Assembly: GCA_020028375.1 (NCBI GenBank)
Contig: JAHZNX010000132.1
Span: 1 to 9,897, forward strand
Direction of reading: 5' to 3'
Source: Betaproteobacteria bacterium
Lineage (GTDB): Bacteria > Pseudomonadota > Gammaproteobacteria > Burkholderiales > SG8-41
DNA length: 9,897 nucleotides
Positions 1 to 6,777 of the stretch are shown here, piece by piece. Within the stretch, counting starts at the first letter, position 1. The number at the start of each line of letters is the position of its first letter. A program made the position numbers and the translations under genes. The notes under the pieces are model-generated. The model did no database searches. It was given only the letters and a program-made list of their open reading frames with translations, and was not told where the DNA came from.

Positions 1-1348
1 CCGTGCCGCTGGCGTCGGCAAATCCCGGGATCCTGCCCACGGGATTCAGCGACAGGCTCTGGAACCGCACCCGCGCGCTGTATAGCCGCGGCTCGCTCCA
101 TTCCCCGCTCCAGCGCATGACCATGTCGCTCAGTCTCCCCCTGGGCGAGTACTCGGCGAGCTGCTTGCGCGTCCCCTGCCCGAACGGCAGGTGCTCCGCG
201 AGCGCGACCAGCGGCGCAAGCTCGATCGCGCTCGCCTGCAGCTCGCCGCCTGTCTGCTTGCGCGCACCGGTTGCGTTGACCCGCAACAGAAAGTCCACAG
301 GCGGAAGCTTCAGGCCCCCGGTCGTGGTGAGGGCAAGTTTCGACGTAGAGATCTCGAATCCCTCGTCGGACTGTTTCCACCCTACGCGGCCGGAGAGATA
401 CGACAGGTCGAGCAGCGGAAGGTCGGCGGCGATCCGGGTGTTCACGTTGGCGAGCCGCACGTCGGCGACCACCTCGACCAGCCGGTCCCGGCTGAACGTG
501 AACCAGGCACGCAAGGCGCCGGCGCCGCGGGGAAACTCGATCGGAAACGGCACCCAGGTGCGCCAGGCGGCGATGTCGGCGTAGTCGAGCTCGAGGAAGA
601 GCTTGCCGTTCCAGTCGCCGAGCGCGGCGACCGTGCCGCCCCGCACGTCTCCGCGTATGTCGAGCGGTGCGGCCAGCTCCTTTGGCGGAGTCGCCCGCAG
701 CCCGAAACGATGCCGGCCGCCGCTGCTGACGAGATGCAGGTGGACGTTCGTCAGCTCGAGTTGCGGCGCCTTGCGCAGCTCGTCGTTCCAGACGATGGTC
801 GCGTCGTGAACCTCGATTTCGCGCTGGCGCAGCAGCGAGTCGGCGAAGGGATTGCTTCCGCCCCCCTCGGTCACCTCGACGCCCGCGATCGACACGATAT
901 CGCGCGCGTCGCGCCGGATGCTGAGCCTGGGACGGTAGATGTCGAGGGCGTGAGTGCGCAGCTGGAGCGTGGGCACGGACAGCCACGACAGGGTTTGGTC
1001 GACGCGCGGCAGCTCGAGCGCGGGCCGGCCTGCCGCGTCGTGGACCATGACCCGCTCGAGCACGAATTGCGGGCGCAATCCCTCCCACTGGGCGTAGATG
1101 CCGCCGATCGTGATTTTCTGCCCCGCGCGCTCGCTGACGATGCGGGCGATGTCCTCGCGGTAGGAATCGATGTTGGGGAATACCCAATAGCGCAGTGCGA
1201 GCACGGTGCCGGCGAATGCAAGCCCGATCGCCAGCACGGCCCACGTCAGCACGCGGTAGAACCAGAGCGAGCCGACGCCGAGCCACCGGAACCGTCCCGG
1301 TAGCTCCAGTTTTTGCCTTGGCTTGGAAAAAATGCGATATTGACTCAA
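1..1348 (-). CDS. yhdP: YhdP family (AsmA-like, DUF3971/TIGR02099) envelope protein, N-terminal part
   Basis: The minus strand is open without a stop from 1348 to the left edge (449 codons; the C-terminal part lies outside). Translation gives a short cytoplasmic N-terminus, one membrane segment at about residues 31-55 (WFYRVLTWAVLAIGLAFAGT), then the family hallmark of a helix and beta-rich chain: FPNIDSYREDI, ERAGQKITIGGI, AQWEGLRPQFVLERV. Full-length relatives are roughly 1,200-1,400 residues. In E. coli YhdP is an inner-membrane-anchored, periplasm-spanning protein that, with TamB and YdbH, moves phospholipid to the outer membrane. No ATG is available near the N-terminus. I chose TTG at 1348-1346 because it leaves a sensible 30-residue lead before the membrane segment; a Shine-Dalgarno site is not obvious, so the start is uncertain. 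The gene is divergent from glnE, a neighbourhood I recall from betaproteobacteria. Family certain, start tentative. Confidence 0.9.
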   Translation of the reverse strand, partial: MSQYRIFSKPRQKLELPGRFRWLGVGSLWFYRVLTWAVLAIGLAFAGTVLALRYWVFPNIDSYREDIARIVSERAGQKITIGGIYAQWEGLRPQFVLERVMVHDAAGRPALELPRVDQTLSWLSVPTLQLRTHALDIYRPRLSIRRDARDIVSIAGVEVTEGGGSNPFADSLLRQREIEVHDATIVWNDELRKAPQLELTNVHLHLVSSGGRHRFGLRATPPKELAAPLDIRGDVRGGTVAALGDWNGKLFLELDYADIAAWRTWVPFPIEFPRGAGALRAWFTFSRDRLVEVVADVRLANVNTRIAADLPLLDLSYLSGRVGWKQSDEGFEISTSKLALTTTGGLKLPPVDFLLRVNATGARKQTGGELQASAIELAPLVALAEHLPFGQGTRKQLAEYSPRGRLSDMVMRWSGEWSEPRLYSARVRFQSLSLNPVGRIPGFADASGT

Positions 1349-1358
1349 GGATTTACGT

Positions 1359-1364
1359 ATTCTA
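1359..1364 (-). promoter_or_regulatory. Candidate -10 hexamer (TAGAAT) for yhdP in the 29-bp divergent gap
   Basis: Read on the minus strand the gap contains GATAGAATACG, a good match to a sigma-70 -10 box, ending about 10 bases before the proposed TTG start of yhdP. No convincing -35 lies 16-18 bases upstream. If this box is used, the transcript would begin only a few bases before the TTG, giving a very short leader or leaderless mRNA. On the plus strand, TTGACT at 1340-1345 could be a -35 for glnE, but the matching -10 (TATCCC at 1363-1368) is poor. Both signals overlap in the same few bases, so the two promoters could compete. Confidence 0.35.
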
Positions 1365-1377
1365 TCCCGAACCCTGC

Positions 1378-4074
1378 ATGGAAACCCATAACGCGCGGAC
1401 ACGGTTCGGCGCCGACGCGAATCTCGCGCGTGTCGCGCGGCTCAGCCGCTACGTGAGTCGCCTGCTCGAAGCGGAGCCTGCACTGGGGTTGGATGCGGGA
1501 ACGGGACAACCGTTCAGTGCCGGGGAAATGCGCGCGTTCCTCGCGGCGCATCCGTCGGGTGACGACGACACGCTCAAGCGCGCGCTGCGCGCGCTGCGCA
1601 AGCGGGTCATGCTGCGCGTGACCGCGCGCGACCTGGGCGGCCTCGCGCCGCTTTCCGAAGTCACGGAGACCATGACCGCGCTCGCCGAGACCGCGATCTC
1701 CCATGCCCTCGCGAGCCTGGAGGAGCAGCTCGCGGCGCGGCACGGCCGGCCGCTCACCGCGGCTGGCGGGCGCGTCCAGCAGCTGCACGTCGTCGGCATG
1801 GGCAAGCTCGGCGGCACCGAGCTGAACGTCTCCTCGGATATCGACCTCGTGTTCATCTACCCGGAGGAAGGCGAAACGCGGGGACCGCGGCCGATCAGCA
1901 ATCACGAGTACTTCACGGCCCTGGGCCGCCGGCTGATCGCGGCACTCTCCGAGATCACCGCGGACGGCTACGTGTTTCGCGTGGACATGCGGCTGCGTCC
2001 CTACGGCGACGCCGGACCGCTCGTCACGAGCTTCGATGCGCTCGAGGACTACTTCATGACCCAGGGGCGGGAATGGGAGCGCTACGCGTGGATCAAGGCC
2101 CGCGCGCTGACCGGCGACCGCGGCACCGAGCTGACGGAGCGGATTCTCCCCTTCGTCTACCGCCGCCACATGGACTACAACGCGATCGCGGCGCTGCGCG
2201 ACCTTCACCTGCAGATCCGCCGCGAGGTGGAGCGCCGCGACATCGCGGACAACATCAAGCTCGGTCCCGGCGGCATCCGCGAAATCGAGTTCATCGCGCA
2301 GGTATTCCAGCTGATCCGCGGCGGGCGCGAGCCCGAGTTGAAAACGCAGCCCACCCTCGTGGTGCTGCCGCGGCTCGCCGCGCGGAACCTGCTGCCGGAG
2401 GCGGCGGTGCGGGAGCTGACCGAGGCCTACGGATTCCTGCGCAATCTCGAGCACCGCCTGCAATATCTCGACGACCAGCAGACGCATGTTGTCCCCGCGC
2501 CGGACGCGGACCGCGCGCTCATCGCCGAGGCGATGGGGCTCGGCGATTACCGGGCGCTCGCCGCCGCCCTCGAGCACCACCGCGGCAACGTCACGCGGCA
2601 CTTCGACGCGATCTTTGCCGTCGCGCCCGAAGCCGAGCACGCGCTCGCGCGCCTGTGGCAGGGAGCGCTGGACGCCGAGCGGTCGGCCGGCGTGCTGGCG
2701 GAGCTCGGCTTTCGCGAGCCCGCGGCGATCGAGCAGCGCTTGCGGAGCATGCGTTCCGGGAGCCGCTACCGCGAAATGCCGGCCGCAAGCCAGGCGCTGC
2801 TCGACCGGCTGCTGCCGCTCGCGGTCGAGGCCGCTGCGGCGGAAAAGGACCCCGACGTCACGCTCGAGCGCCTGATCGCCCTGCTGGAGAGCATCGCGCG
2901 CCGCGGCGCCTACCTCGCGCTGCTCAAGGAGTATCCGCAGGCGCTGTCACGGCTCGCCGCGATGATGAGCGCAAGCCCCTGGGTTGCCCAGTACCTGACC
3001 GCCCATCCGATCCTCCTCGACGAGCTGCTCGACGCGCGCACGCTCTACGCCCCGCCGCACTGGCCCTCCGCGGTGCGGGAGCTGCGCGGGCTGATGGACG
3101 CCGCCGCAGGGGACGCCGAGAAGCAGATGGACGTCCTGCGGCATTTCAAGCACGCGCATACCATGCGGCTCATCGCGCAGGATCTCGCGGGCCTGCTGCC
3201 CATCGAGACGCTGAGCGACCACTTGAGCGACCTCGCGTGCATCGTGCTCGAGGAAGTGCTGCGCGCGACGTGGCGGATGCGCCCCGGACACCGCGCGGCG
3301 CCGCGCTTCGCCGTGATCGGCTACGGCAAGCTGGGCGGCAAGGAGCTCGGATACGCTTCCGATCTCGACCTCGTGTTCCTTCATGACGACACCGCGCCGG
3401 AGGCCGCCGAGAACTATGCGCGGTTCGCCCAGCGCATCAACAACTGGCTGACCAGTTTGACGCCGGCGGGAACGCTCTACGAAACCGACCTGCGGCTGCG
3501 GCCGGACGGCGCGGGCGGGATGCTGGTGAGCTCGCTCGCGAGCTACCGCGGGTACCAGATGGAACAGGCCTGGGGATGGGAGCACCAGGCGCTCACCCGC
3601 GCCCGCTTCGCCGCCGGGGACCGCGAAATCGGCGCCGCGTTCGAGTCGCTCCGAATTTCCGTATTGCGCAAAGCCCGGGACCTCGAGGCGCTGCGCCGGG
3701 CGATCGCCGAGATGCGCCGCAAGCTGCGCGACGCCCATCCCAACCGCAGCGAGCTCTTCGATCTCAAGCACGACCCCGGCGGAATCGTCGACGTCGAGTT
3801 CGCCGTGCAGTACCTCGTGCTCGGCCACGCCCGCGCGCACGCGGAGTTGACCGGGAACATCGGCAACCTCGCCCTGCTCAAGCTGGCGGCGGGCCTCGGG
3901 CTGCTCGCCGGGGAGCGCGCGCAGGCCGCGCACGACGCCTACCGGCGCCTGCGCCAGCTTCAGCACGCCTTGCGCCTGAAGGGCGAAAAATACGCCCGCA
4001 TCGCGCCGGGAGAGGTCGCAGGGGAAATCCGGGCCGTGCGGGAACTCTGGGAATCCGTAATGGGCAATGGGTAA
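1378..4074 (+). CDS. glnE: Bifunctional glutamine synthetase adenylyltransferase/adenylyl-removing enzyme GlnE
   Basis: This cytoplasmic enzyme attaches AMP to a tyrosine of glutamine synthetase to switch it off, and removes it by phosphorolysis, under control of PII protein and glutamine. The protein is 898 residues (E. coli has 946). Both nucleotidyltransferase domains are intact. The N-terminal adenylyl-removing domain has GMGKLGGTELNVSSDIDLVF at residues 140-159 with metal-binding D154 and D156, followed by RVDMRLRPYGDAGPLV. The C-terminal adenylylating domain has GYGKLGGKELGYASDLDLVF from residue 648 with D662 and D664, followed by ETDLRLRPDGAGGML. The ATG at 1378 gives the usual start of the family (NLARVARLSRYVSRLLE follows at residue 15); the frame is open further upstream but that part is not family-like. 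No strong ribosome-binding site is visible. The last residues (VMGNG) and the stop codon are read from the heptamer repeat that follows, so the native tail may have been altered. Confidence 0.97.
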   Translation: METHNARTRFGADANLARVARLSRYVSRLLEAEPALGLDAGTGQPFSAGEMRAFLAAHPSGDDDTLKRALRALRKRVMLRVTARDLGGLAPLSEVTETMTALAETAISHALASLEEQLAARHGRPLTAAGGRVQQLHVVGMGKLGGTELNVSSDIDLVFIYPEEGETRGPRPISNHEYFTALGRRLIAALSEITADGYVFRVDMRLRPYGDAGPLVTSFDALEDYFMTQGREWERYAWIKARALTGDRGTELTERILPFVYRRHMDYNAIAALRDLHLQIRREVERRDIADNIKLGPGGIREIEFIAQVFQLIRGGREPELKTQPTLVVLPRLAARNLLPEAAVRELTEAYGFLRNLEHRLQYLDDQQTHVVPAPDADRALIAEAMGLGDYRALAAALEHHRGNVTRHFDAIFAVAPEAEHALARLWQGALDAERSAGVLAELGFREPAAIEQRLRSMRSGSRYREMPAASQALLDRLLPLAVEAAAAEKDPDVTLERLIALLESIARRGAYLALLKEYPQALSRLAAMMSASPWVAQYLTAHPILLDELLDARTLYAPPHWPSAVRELRGLMDAAAGDAEKQMDVLRHFKHAHTMRLIAQDLAGLLPIETLSDHLSDLACIVLEEVLRATWRMRPGHRAAPRFAVIGYGKLGGKELGYASDLDLVFLHDDTAPEAAENYARFAQRINNWLTSLTPAGTLYETDLRLRPDGAGGMLVSSLASYRGYQMEQAWGWEHQALTRARFAAGDREIGAAFESLRISVLRKARDLEALRRAIAEMRRKLRDAHPNRSELFDLKHDPGGIVDVEFAVQYLVLGHARAHAELTGNIGNLALLKLAAGLGLLAGERAQAAHDAYRRLRQLQHALRLKGEKYARIAPGEVAGEIRAVRELWESVMGNG

Positions 4075-4099
4075 TGGGTAATGGGTAATGGGTAATGGG
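4058..4099 (+). repeat. Six tandem heptamers TAATGGG at the 3' end of glnE (left arm of an inverted pair)
   Basis: Six consecutive 7-base units: TAATGGG at 4058, CAATGGG at 4065, then TAATGGG at 4072, 4079, 4086 and 4093. Only the second unit differs, by one base. The array starts inside glnE, supplies its last five codons, and contains the TAA stop at 4072-4074. A 7-base unit shifts the reading frame each copy and TAA recurs, so any frame entering the array soon stops. Units are complementary to the C-rich array at 4131-4162. Confidence 0.95.
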
Positions 4100-4130
4100 C
4101 GAACACCCCTCGACGGGGAGCTACCGCGCG

Positions 4131-4162
4131 TTACTCATCACTCATCACTCATTACCCATTAC
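4131..4162 (-). repeat. Inverted heptamer array (units TTACTCA/TCACTCA/TTACCCA), right arm
   Basis: On the plus strand the units read TTACTCA (4131), TCACTCA (4138), TCACTCA (4145), TTACCCA (4152) and a partial TTAC (4159). The reverse complement is GTAATGGGTAATGAGTGATG and so on, which aligns unit for unit with the left arm. Differences are transitions: where the left arm has G and the right has T, a GU wobble is possible, and a few positions are A opposite C. The outermost 13 bases (GTAATGGGTAATG) pair perfectly with the end of the array. Confidence 0.92.
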
Positions 4163-4170
4163 TGGTGTTG

Positions 4171-5490
4171 TCAGCCGCCGGCGCTTGCCAACTCCGCGGA
4201 CTGCGCCTTGGGCGCGAGCAGGCGGTAGACGGTGACTTCGCCCTTGCCCTTGACGTGGAGGGCCTGCGGGCCCTCGAAGTCGAAATGGTTGCGCACGCGC
4301 CGGTAGGTGGTGACATCGACCAGTATGGTGCTGGGGCCGGCCTGCTCCGTGACGCGGGCCGCGATGTTGACGGTATCACCCCACAGATCGTAGATGAACT
4401 TCTTTATGCCGATCACCCCCGCCACCACCGGCCCCGTGCCGATGCCGACGTGAATCTGCAGGCGCGCTTTCCTGATCCCGGAGAGCGTTTCCATGAAATC
4501 GCGCATCTCCGTCGCCATGGCGCAGATCGCGCTGCAGTAGTCGCGGTCCGGAGCAACGGTACCGGGGGCCTGGTGATGCTCCTCGAGCCCGCCCGCGACC
4601 ATGTAGGCATCCCCGATGGTCTTGATCTTCTCCAGCCCGTGCTTCTCGGCGAGCAGGTCGAAGTGCGAGAACACCTCGTTCAGCAGCGTCACCATGAACT
4701 TGGGCGGCATCTCCTCGGAGAGCCGCGTGAAGTTGATGATGTCGGCGAACATCACGGTGACGTCGGAGAAGCCGTCGGCGATCGTCGTATGCTGCTCCTT
4801 CAGCCGCTGCGCGATCGGGCCGGGCAGGATGTTGAGGAGCAGCCGTTCCGATTTCTCCTGCTCCGCCTGCAGCAGCTTGTACTGCTCGTCGACCCGCGCC
4901 TGCAGCCTGTCGCGCTGCTTGAGGAAGTAGCTGATCAGGAGATAGACGATGGTGGACACCGCGGCGAAGTTGAGCGAGAAGAACACGGCGACCGACTGCA
5001 TGGTGACGCCGTGTTGCACGCCGTCGGTGAGGTAATAGTCGAAGAAGCCGGAAATCCCCGTCATCACGATGTAAGCGAAGAACCACGGCGTCGAATCGCG
5101 CGGGCTCTGGAAGATCATGACGCCCACCGGCGCGAGCAGCGCCCACAGCATCACGCCCGAGGAACTCACGTAGCTGCCGATGCTCCACTGCATGATGAAC
5201 GGCACGAACAGGAAGAGACTCACCTGGATGAAGCGGAACAGCTCGAAGTTGCGCCTCCACAGGTAGAGCCCGAGCGAGCCCGCCGAAATCGCCAGGTAGC
5301 AGAGCGGCACCGTGGCGGAGAACTTGATGCCCATCGCCCAGTAGATGGCGAGCCACAGCATCGCGCCGAAGCCCATCAACCCGGAGGCGAAGATGGCGAG
5401 GGTTTTGTTGAGCTTCTGCTGCTCGCTGTCCTCGCTCGAAATGACGCGCCGGCCGAGGTCCGCCAGCCAGCCGCCCGAATCACGCGCCAT
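4171..5490 (-). CDS. Membrane-bound class III adenylate cyclase
   Basis: A 439-residue protein that should make cAMP from ATP on the cytoplasmic face of the inner membrane. Six hydrophobic segments lie at about residues 31-53, 57-78, 83-105, 112-128, 135-150 and 166-190. They are followed by a charged coiled helix (about 190-230, ending ERLLLNILPGPIAQRLKE) that is standard before class III cyclase domains. The catalytic domain (about 243-425) is complete: metal-binding D250 (FADIINF) and D294 (KTIGDAYM); adenine-selecting K290 and D368 (YDLWGDTVN), which argue for ATP rather than GTP; transition-state N375 and R379 (NIAAR). The start ATG at 5490-5488 follows AAGGGAGAAG at ideal spacing; the frame is open for 22 more codons upstream but those have no such site. 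No extracellular sensor domain, HAMP or CHASE2 is apparent, so the signal it responds to is unknown; the six-helix bundle itself may be the sensor. Confidence 0.93.
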   Translation of the reverse strand: MARDSGGWLADLGRRVISSEDSEQQKLNKTLAIFASGLMGFGAMLWLAIYWAMGIKFSATVPLCYLAISAGSLGLYLWRRNFELFRFIQVSLFLFVPFIMQWSIGSYVSSSGVMLWALLAPVGVMIFQSPRDSTPWFFAYIVMTGISGFFDYYLTDGVQHGVTMQSVAVFFSLNFAAVSTIVYLLISYFLKQRDRLQARVDEQYKLLQAEQEKSERLLLNILPGPIAQRLKEQHTTIADGFSDVTVMFADIINFTRLSEEMPPKFMVTLLNEVFSHFDLLAEKHGLEKIKTIGDAYMVAGGLEEHHQAPGTVAPDRDYCSAICAMATEMRDFMETLSGIRKARLQIHVGIGTGPVVAGVIGIKKFIYDLWGDTVNIAARVTEQAGPSTILVDVTTYRRVRNHFDFEGPQALHVKGKGEVTVYRLLAPKAQSAELASAGG

Positions 5491-5555
5491 CACTTCTCCC
5501 TTGCGAGACCGCAGCCGGAACGGACGTCCGACCCGGTGGATGCGATCGTGATGCA

Positions 5556-5561
5556 ATTCTA
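5556..5561 (-). promoter_or_regulatory. Candidate -10 hexamer (TAGAAT) for the adenylate cyclase gene
   Basis: On the minus strand AAGTAGAATTGC lies about 65 bases upstream of the cyclase ATG. The hexamer is identical to those before yhdP, ilvE and the NTF2-like gene. No clear -35 is seen at 16-18 bases. The region 5491-5651 is the divergent cyclase/ilvE control region; I see no CRP-like palindrome or other operator in it. Confidence 0.35.
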
Positions 5562-5621
5562 CTTGCGTATCGCCATGACTGCCAGCCGGCTTCGAAGGTC
5601 TCCGCTGCGCACGAAACCCGT

Positions 5622-5627
5622 TAGAAT
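5622..5627 (+). promoter_or_regulatory. Candidate -10 hexamer (TAGAAT) for the ilvE transcription unit
   Basis: CGTTAGAATAGCGGC lies 24 bases before the ilvE ATG, so a transcript would have a leader of roughly 20 bases carrying GGAG at 5641-5644, seven bases before the ATG. The -35 is weak or absent. No attenuator-like leader peptide is present, so classical branched-chain amino-acid attenuation is not suggested. Confidence 0.45.
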
Positions 5628-5651
5628 AGCGGCTTTCGGCGGAGTCTCTTC

Positions 5652-6554
5652 ATGCCTTCGATGGCCGATCGCGACGGGCATATCTGGTACGACGGAAAGC
5701 TCGTGCCCTGGCGAGCCGCGACCACTCACGTGCTCACGCACACGTTGCATTACGGCATGGGGGTGTTCGAGGGCGTGCGCGCTTACAAGACGGCGGGTGG
5801 CGCCGCGATCTTCCGCCTGCGGGAACATACCGAGCGCCTGTTCAACTCGGCGCACATCAACGGCATGGTGCTTCCCTACGACAAGCCGACGCTGATCGAG
5901 GCGCAGAAGGAAGTGGTGCGCGCCAACAAGCTGGAGGCCTGCTACATCCGCCCGATCGCGTTCTACGGATCGGAAGCCATGGGCATCTCGGCGAAAAACG
6001 TGACGGTGCACGTGGCGATCGCGGCCTGGCCGTGGGGCGCCTATCTCGGCGCGGATGCGATCGAGCGCGGCATCCGCGTCAAGACCTCCTCCTACGCGCG
6101 CCACCATGTGAACGTCACGATGTGCCGGGCCAAGTCCGTCGGCACCTACATGAATTCCATCCTGGCGCACCAGGAGGCGGCAAAGGACGGCTACGACGAG
6201 GCGCTGCTCCTCGATGTCGACGGGTTCGTGGCCGAGGGATCGGGCGAGAACATCTTCATCGTGTGCAACGGCGCGCTCTACGAGCCGGAGCTTACTTCGG
6301 CGCTCGCGGGCATCACGCGCGACTCGGTGGTGCGCATCGCGAAGGACTTCGGTATACCGGTCATCGCCAGGCGCATCACCCGCGACGAGGTCTATTGCGC
6401 CGATGAGGCGTTCTTCACCGGCACGGCGGCCGAGGTGACGCCGATCCGCGAGCTCGACAACCGCGCGATCGGCAGCGGCAAGCGCGGCCCGGTCACGGAA
6501 AAGTCCCCCGCACCCCCCGCCGATCGATTCAATGCATATGCCCGAGAAAACTGA
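5652..6554 (+). CDS. ilvE: Branched-chain amino acid aminotransferase IlvE (altered C-terminus)
   Basis: A fold-type IV PLP enzyme that interconverts 2-oxoacids with valine, leucine and isoleucine using glutamate, the last step of their synthesis in the cytoplasm. The 300-residue product matches the family from the N-terminus: [20 protein letters not shown] (28-46), [16 protein letters not shown], the PLP lysine K161 in [30 protein letters not shown], and the phosphate-binding [15 protein letters not shown] (257-271). The start at 5652 has GGAG seven bases upstream; M4 is an alternative. After GPVTEK (279-284), where betaproteobacterial relatives as I remember them continue with about 23 residues of the type LQ-x-FFD-x-VNG-...-WLT, this protein has 16 unrelated residues starting SPAPPADRF. 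No frame downstream restores the expected tail, so a deletion or replacement is likelier than a simple frameshift. The core active site is intact; activity is likely but unproven. Confidence 0.94.
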   Translation: MPSMADRDGHIWYDGKLVPWRAATTHVLTHTLHYGMGVFEGVRAYKTAGGAAIFRLREHTERLFNSAHINGMVLPYDKPTLIEAQKEVVRANKLEACYIRPIAFYGSEAMGISAKNVTVHVAIAAWPWGAYLGADAIERGIRVKTSSYARHHVNVTMCRAKSVGTYMNSILAHQEAAKDGYDEALLLDVDGFVAEGSGENIFIVCNGALYEPELTSALAGITRDSVVRIAKDFGIPVIARRITRDEVYCADEAFFTGTAAEVTPIRELDNRAIGSGKRGPVTEKSPAPPADRFNAYAREN

Positions 6555-6741
6555 AAACAGGGAGCGCTTGATCGAGGTCACGGCCTCGGACCTGCCGCTG
6601 CACTGCCCGATGCCCTCGATGCTGCTGTGGAACGCGCATCCGCGCGTATACCTGCCGGTCGAGAAGACCGGAGAAGCGCTCTGCCCCTACTGCGGGACGC
6701 GTTACGTGCTCAAGGGCGGCGCCGTGGGCTCTGGGCACTGA
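6532..6741 (+). CDS. Small CHCC-type zinc-finger protein (zf-CHCC, PF10276-like)
   Basis: A 69-residue protein with the pattern expected of the bacterial zf-CHCC family: C25, H36 (WNAHPRV), C51 and C54 (CPYCGTRY), preceded by the typical [15 protein letters not shown]. The four residues should bind one zinc ion; the family is related to a mitochondrial complex I accessory subunit (NDUFS6), but its bacterial role is not established. The gene overlaps the end of ilvE in another frame: by 23 bases if it starts at ATG 6532, by 17 if at ATG 6538. Neither has a clear ribosome-binding site, so translation is probably coupled to ilvE. The position between ilvE and waaF is, from memory, conserved in betaproteobacteria. 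The stop codon TGA (6739-6741) sits at the centre of a short palindrome at the edge of the second heptamer array, and the C-terminus (GGAVGSGH) may be partly repeat-derived. Confidence 0.88.
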   Translation: MHMPEKTENRERLIEVTASDLPLHCPMPSMLLWNAHPRVYLPVEKTGEALCPYCGTRYVLKGGAVGSGH

Positions 6742-6747
6742 GTGCCC
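6733..6747. repeat. Palindrome GGGCACT-G-AGTGCCC centred on the zinc-finger gene stop codon
   Basis: Perfect 7-base inverted repeat with one central base; as RNA it would form a 5-bp stem with a 5-base loop. It marks the change from G-rich units on the left (GTGGGCT, CTGGGCA) to C-rich heptamers on the right, the same mirror layout as after glnE. Confidence 0.7.
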
Positions 6748-6777
6748 TCCGCCCTCATCCGCCATCCCCCATCCCTC
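6743..6777 (-). repeat. Degenerate heptamer array directly upstream of the waaF start
   Basis: Five 7-base units on the plus strand: TGCCCTC, CGCCCTC, ATCCGCC, ATCCCCC, ATCCCTC, with the waaF ATG beginning the next unit at 6778. In another phase the units read CCCTCAT, CCGCCAT, CCCCCAT, CCCTCAT, which match the CACTCAT and TACCCAT units after glnE at the C-C/T-C-A-T core. It occupies the whole 36-base gap between the zinc-finger gene and waaF, leaving no Shine-Dalgarno sequence for waaF. Confidence 0.7.

Larger units (their letters stand above)
4057..4162. terminator. Possible bidirectional terminator: long hairpin between convergent glnE and cyclase genes
   Basis: The two heptamer arrays can fold into a stem of roughly 30 base pairs, with a small inner hairpin in the loop (CCCC at 4106-4109 with GGGG at 4115-4118). 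The location between two convergent genes with only 96 bases between stops fits a shared transcription stop. Against it, no run of T follows the stem on either strand, so it is not a classical intrinsic terminator. The fold is seen in the sequence; the terminator role is inferred. Confidence 0.35.

Noticed and set aside
191..1303. A 370-codon plus-strand open frame opposite yhdP
   Set aside because: The minus strand encodes a continuous YhdP-type protein with a membrane anchor; the plus-strand product is low-complexity and charged, with no family resemblance.
1345..3966. Long minus-strand open frames opposite glnE (1345-2640 and 2947-3966) and a 437-codon plus-strand frame 2073-3386
   Set aside because: All overlap the intact GlnE coding sequence and are compositionally typical of shadow frames (Arg/Ala/Pro-rich or Val/Glu/His-rich).
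4058..4162. CRISPR array
   Set aside because: Units are 7 bases, directly abutting with no spacers, and there are no cas genes.
5491..5651. Sigma-54 promoter or CRP site in the cyclase/ilvE gap
   Set aside because: A TGGCA is present on the minus strand, but no GC at the right distance for -12; no TGTGA-N6-TCACA-like palindrome is seen.
4165..5895. A 576-codon plus-strand open frame over the cyclase and ilvE start
   Set aside because: The opposite strand has a complete cyclase with all catalytic residues and a good ribosome site; the plus-strand product has no domain and runs out of frame into ilvE.
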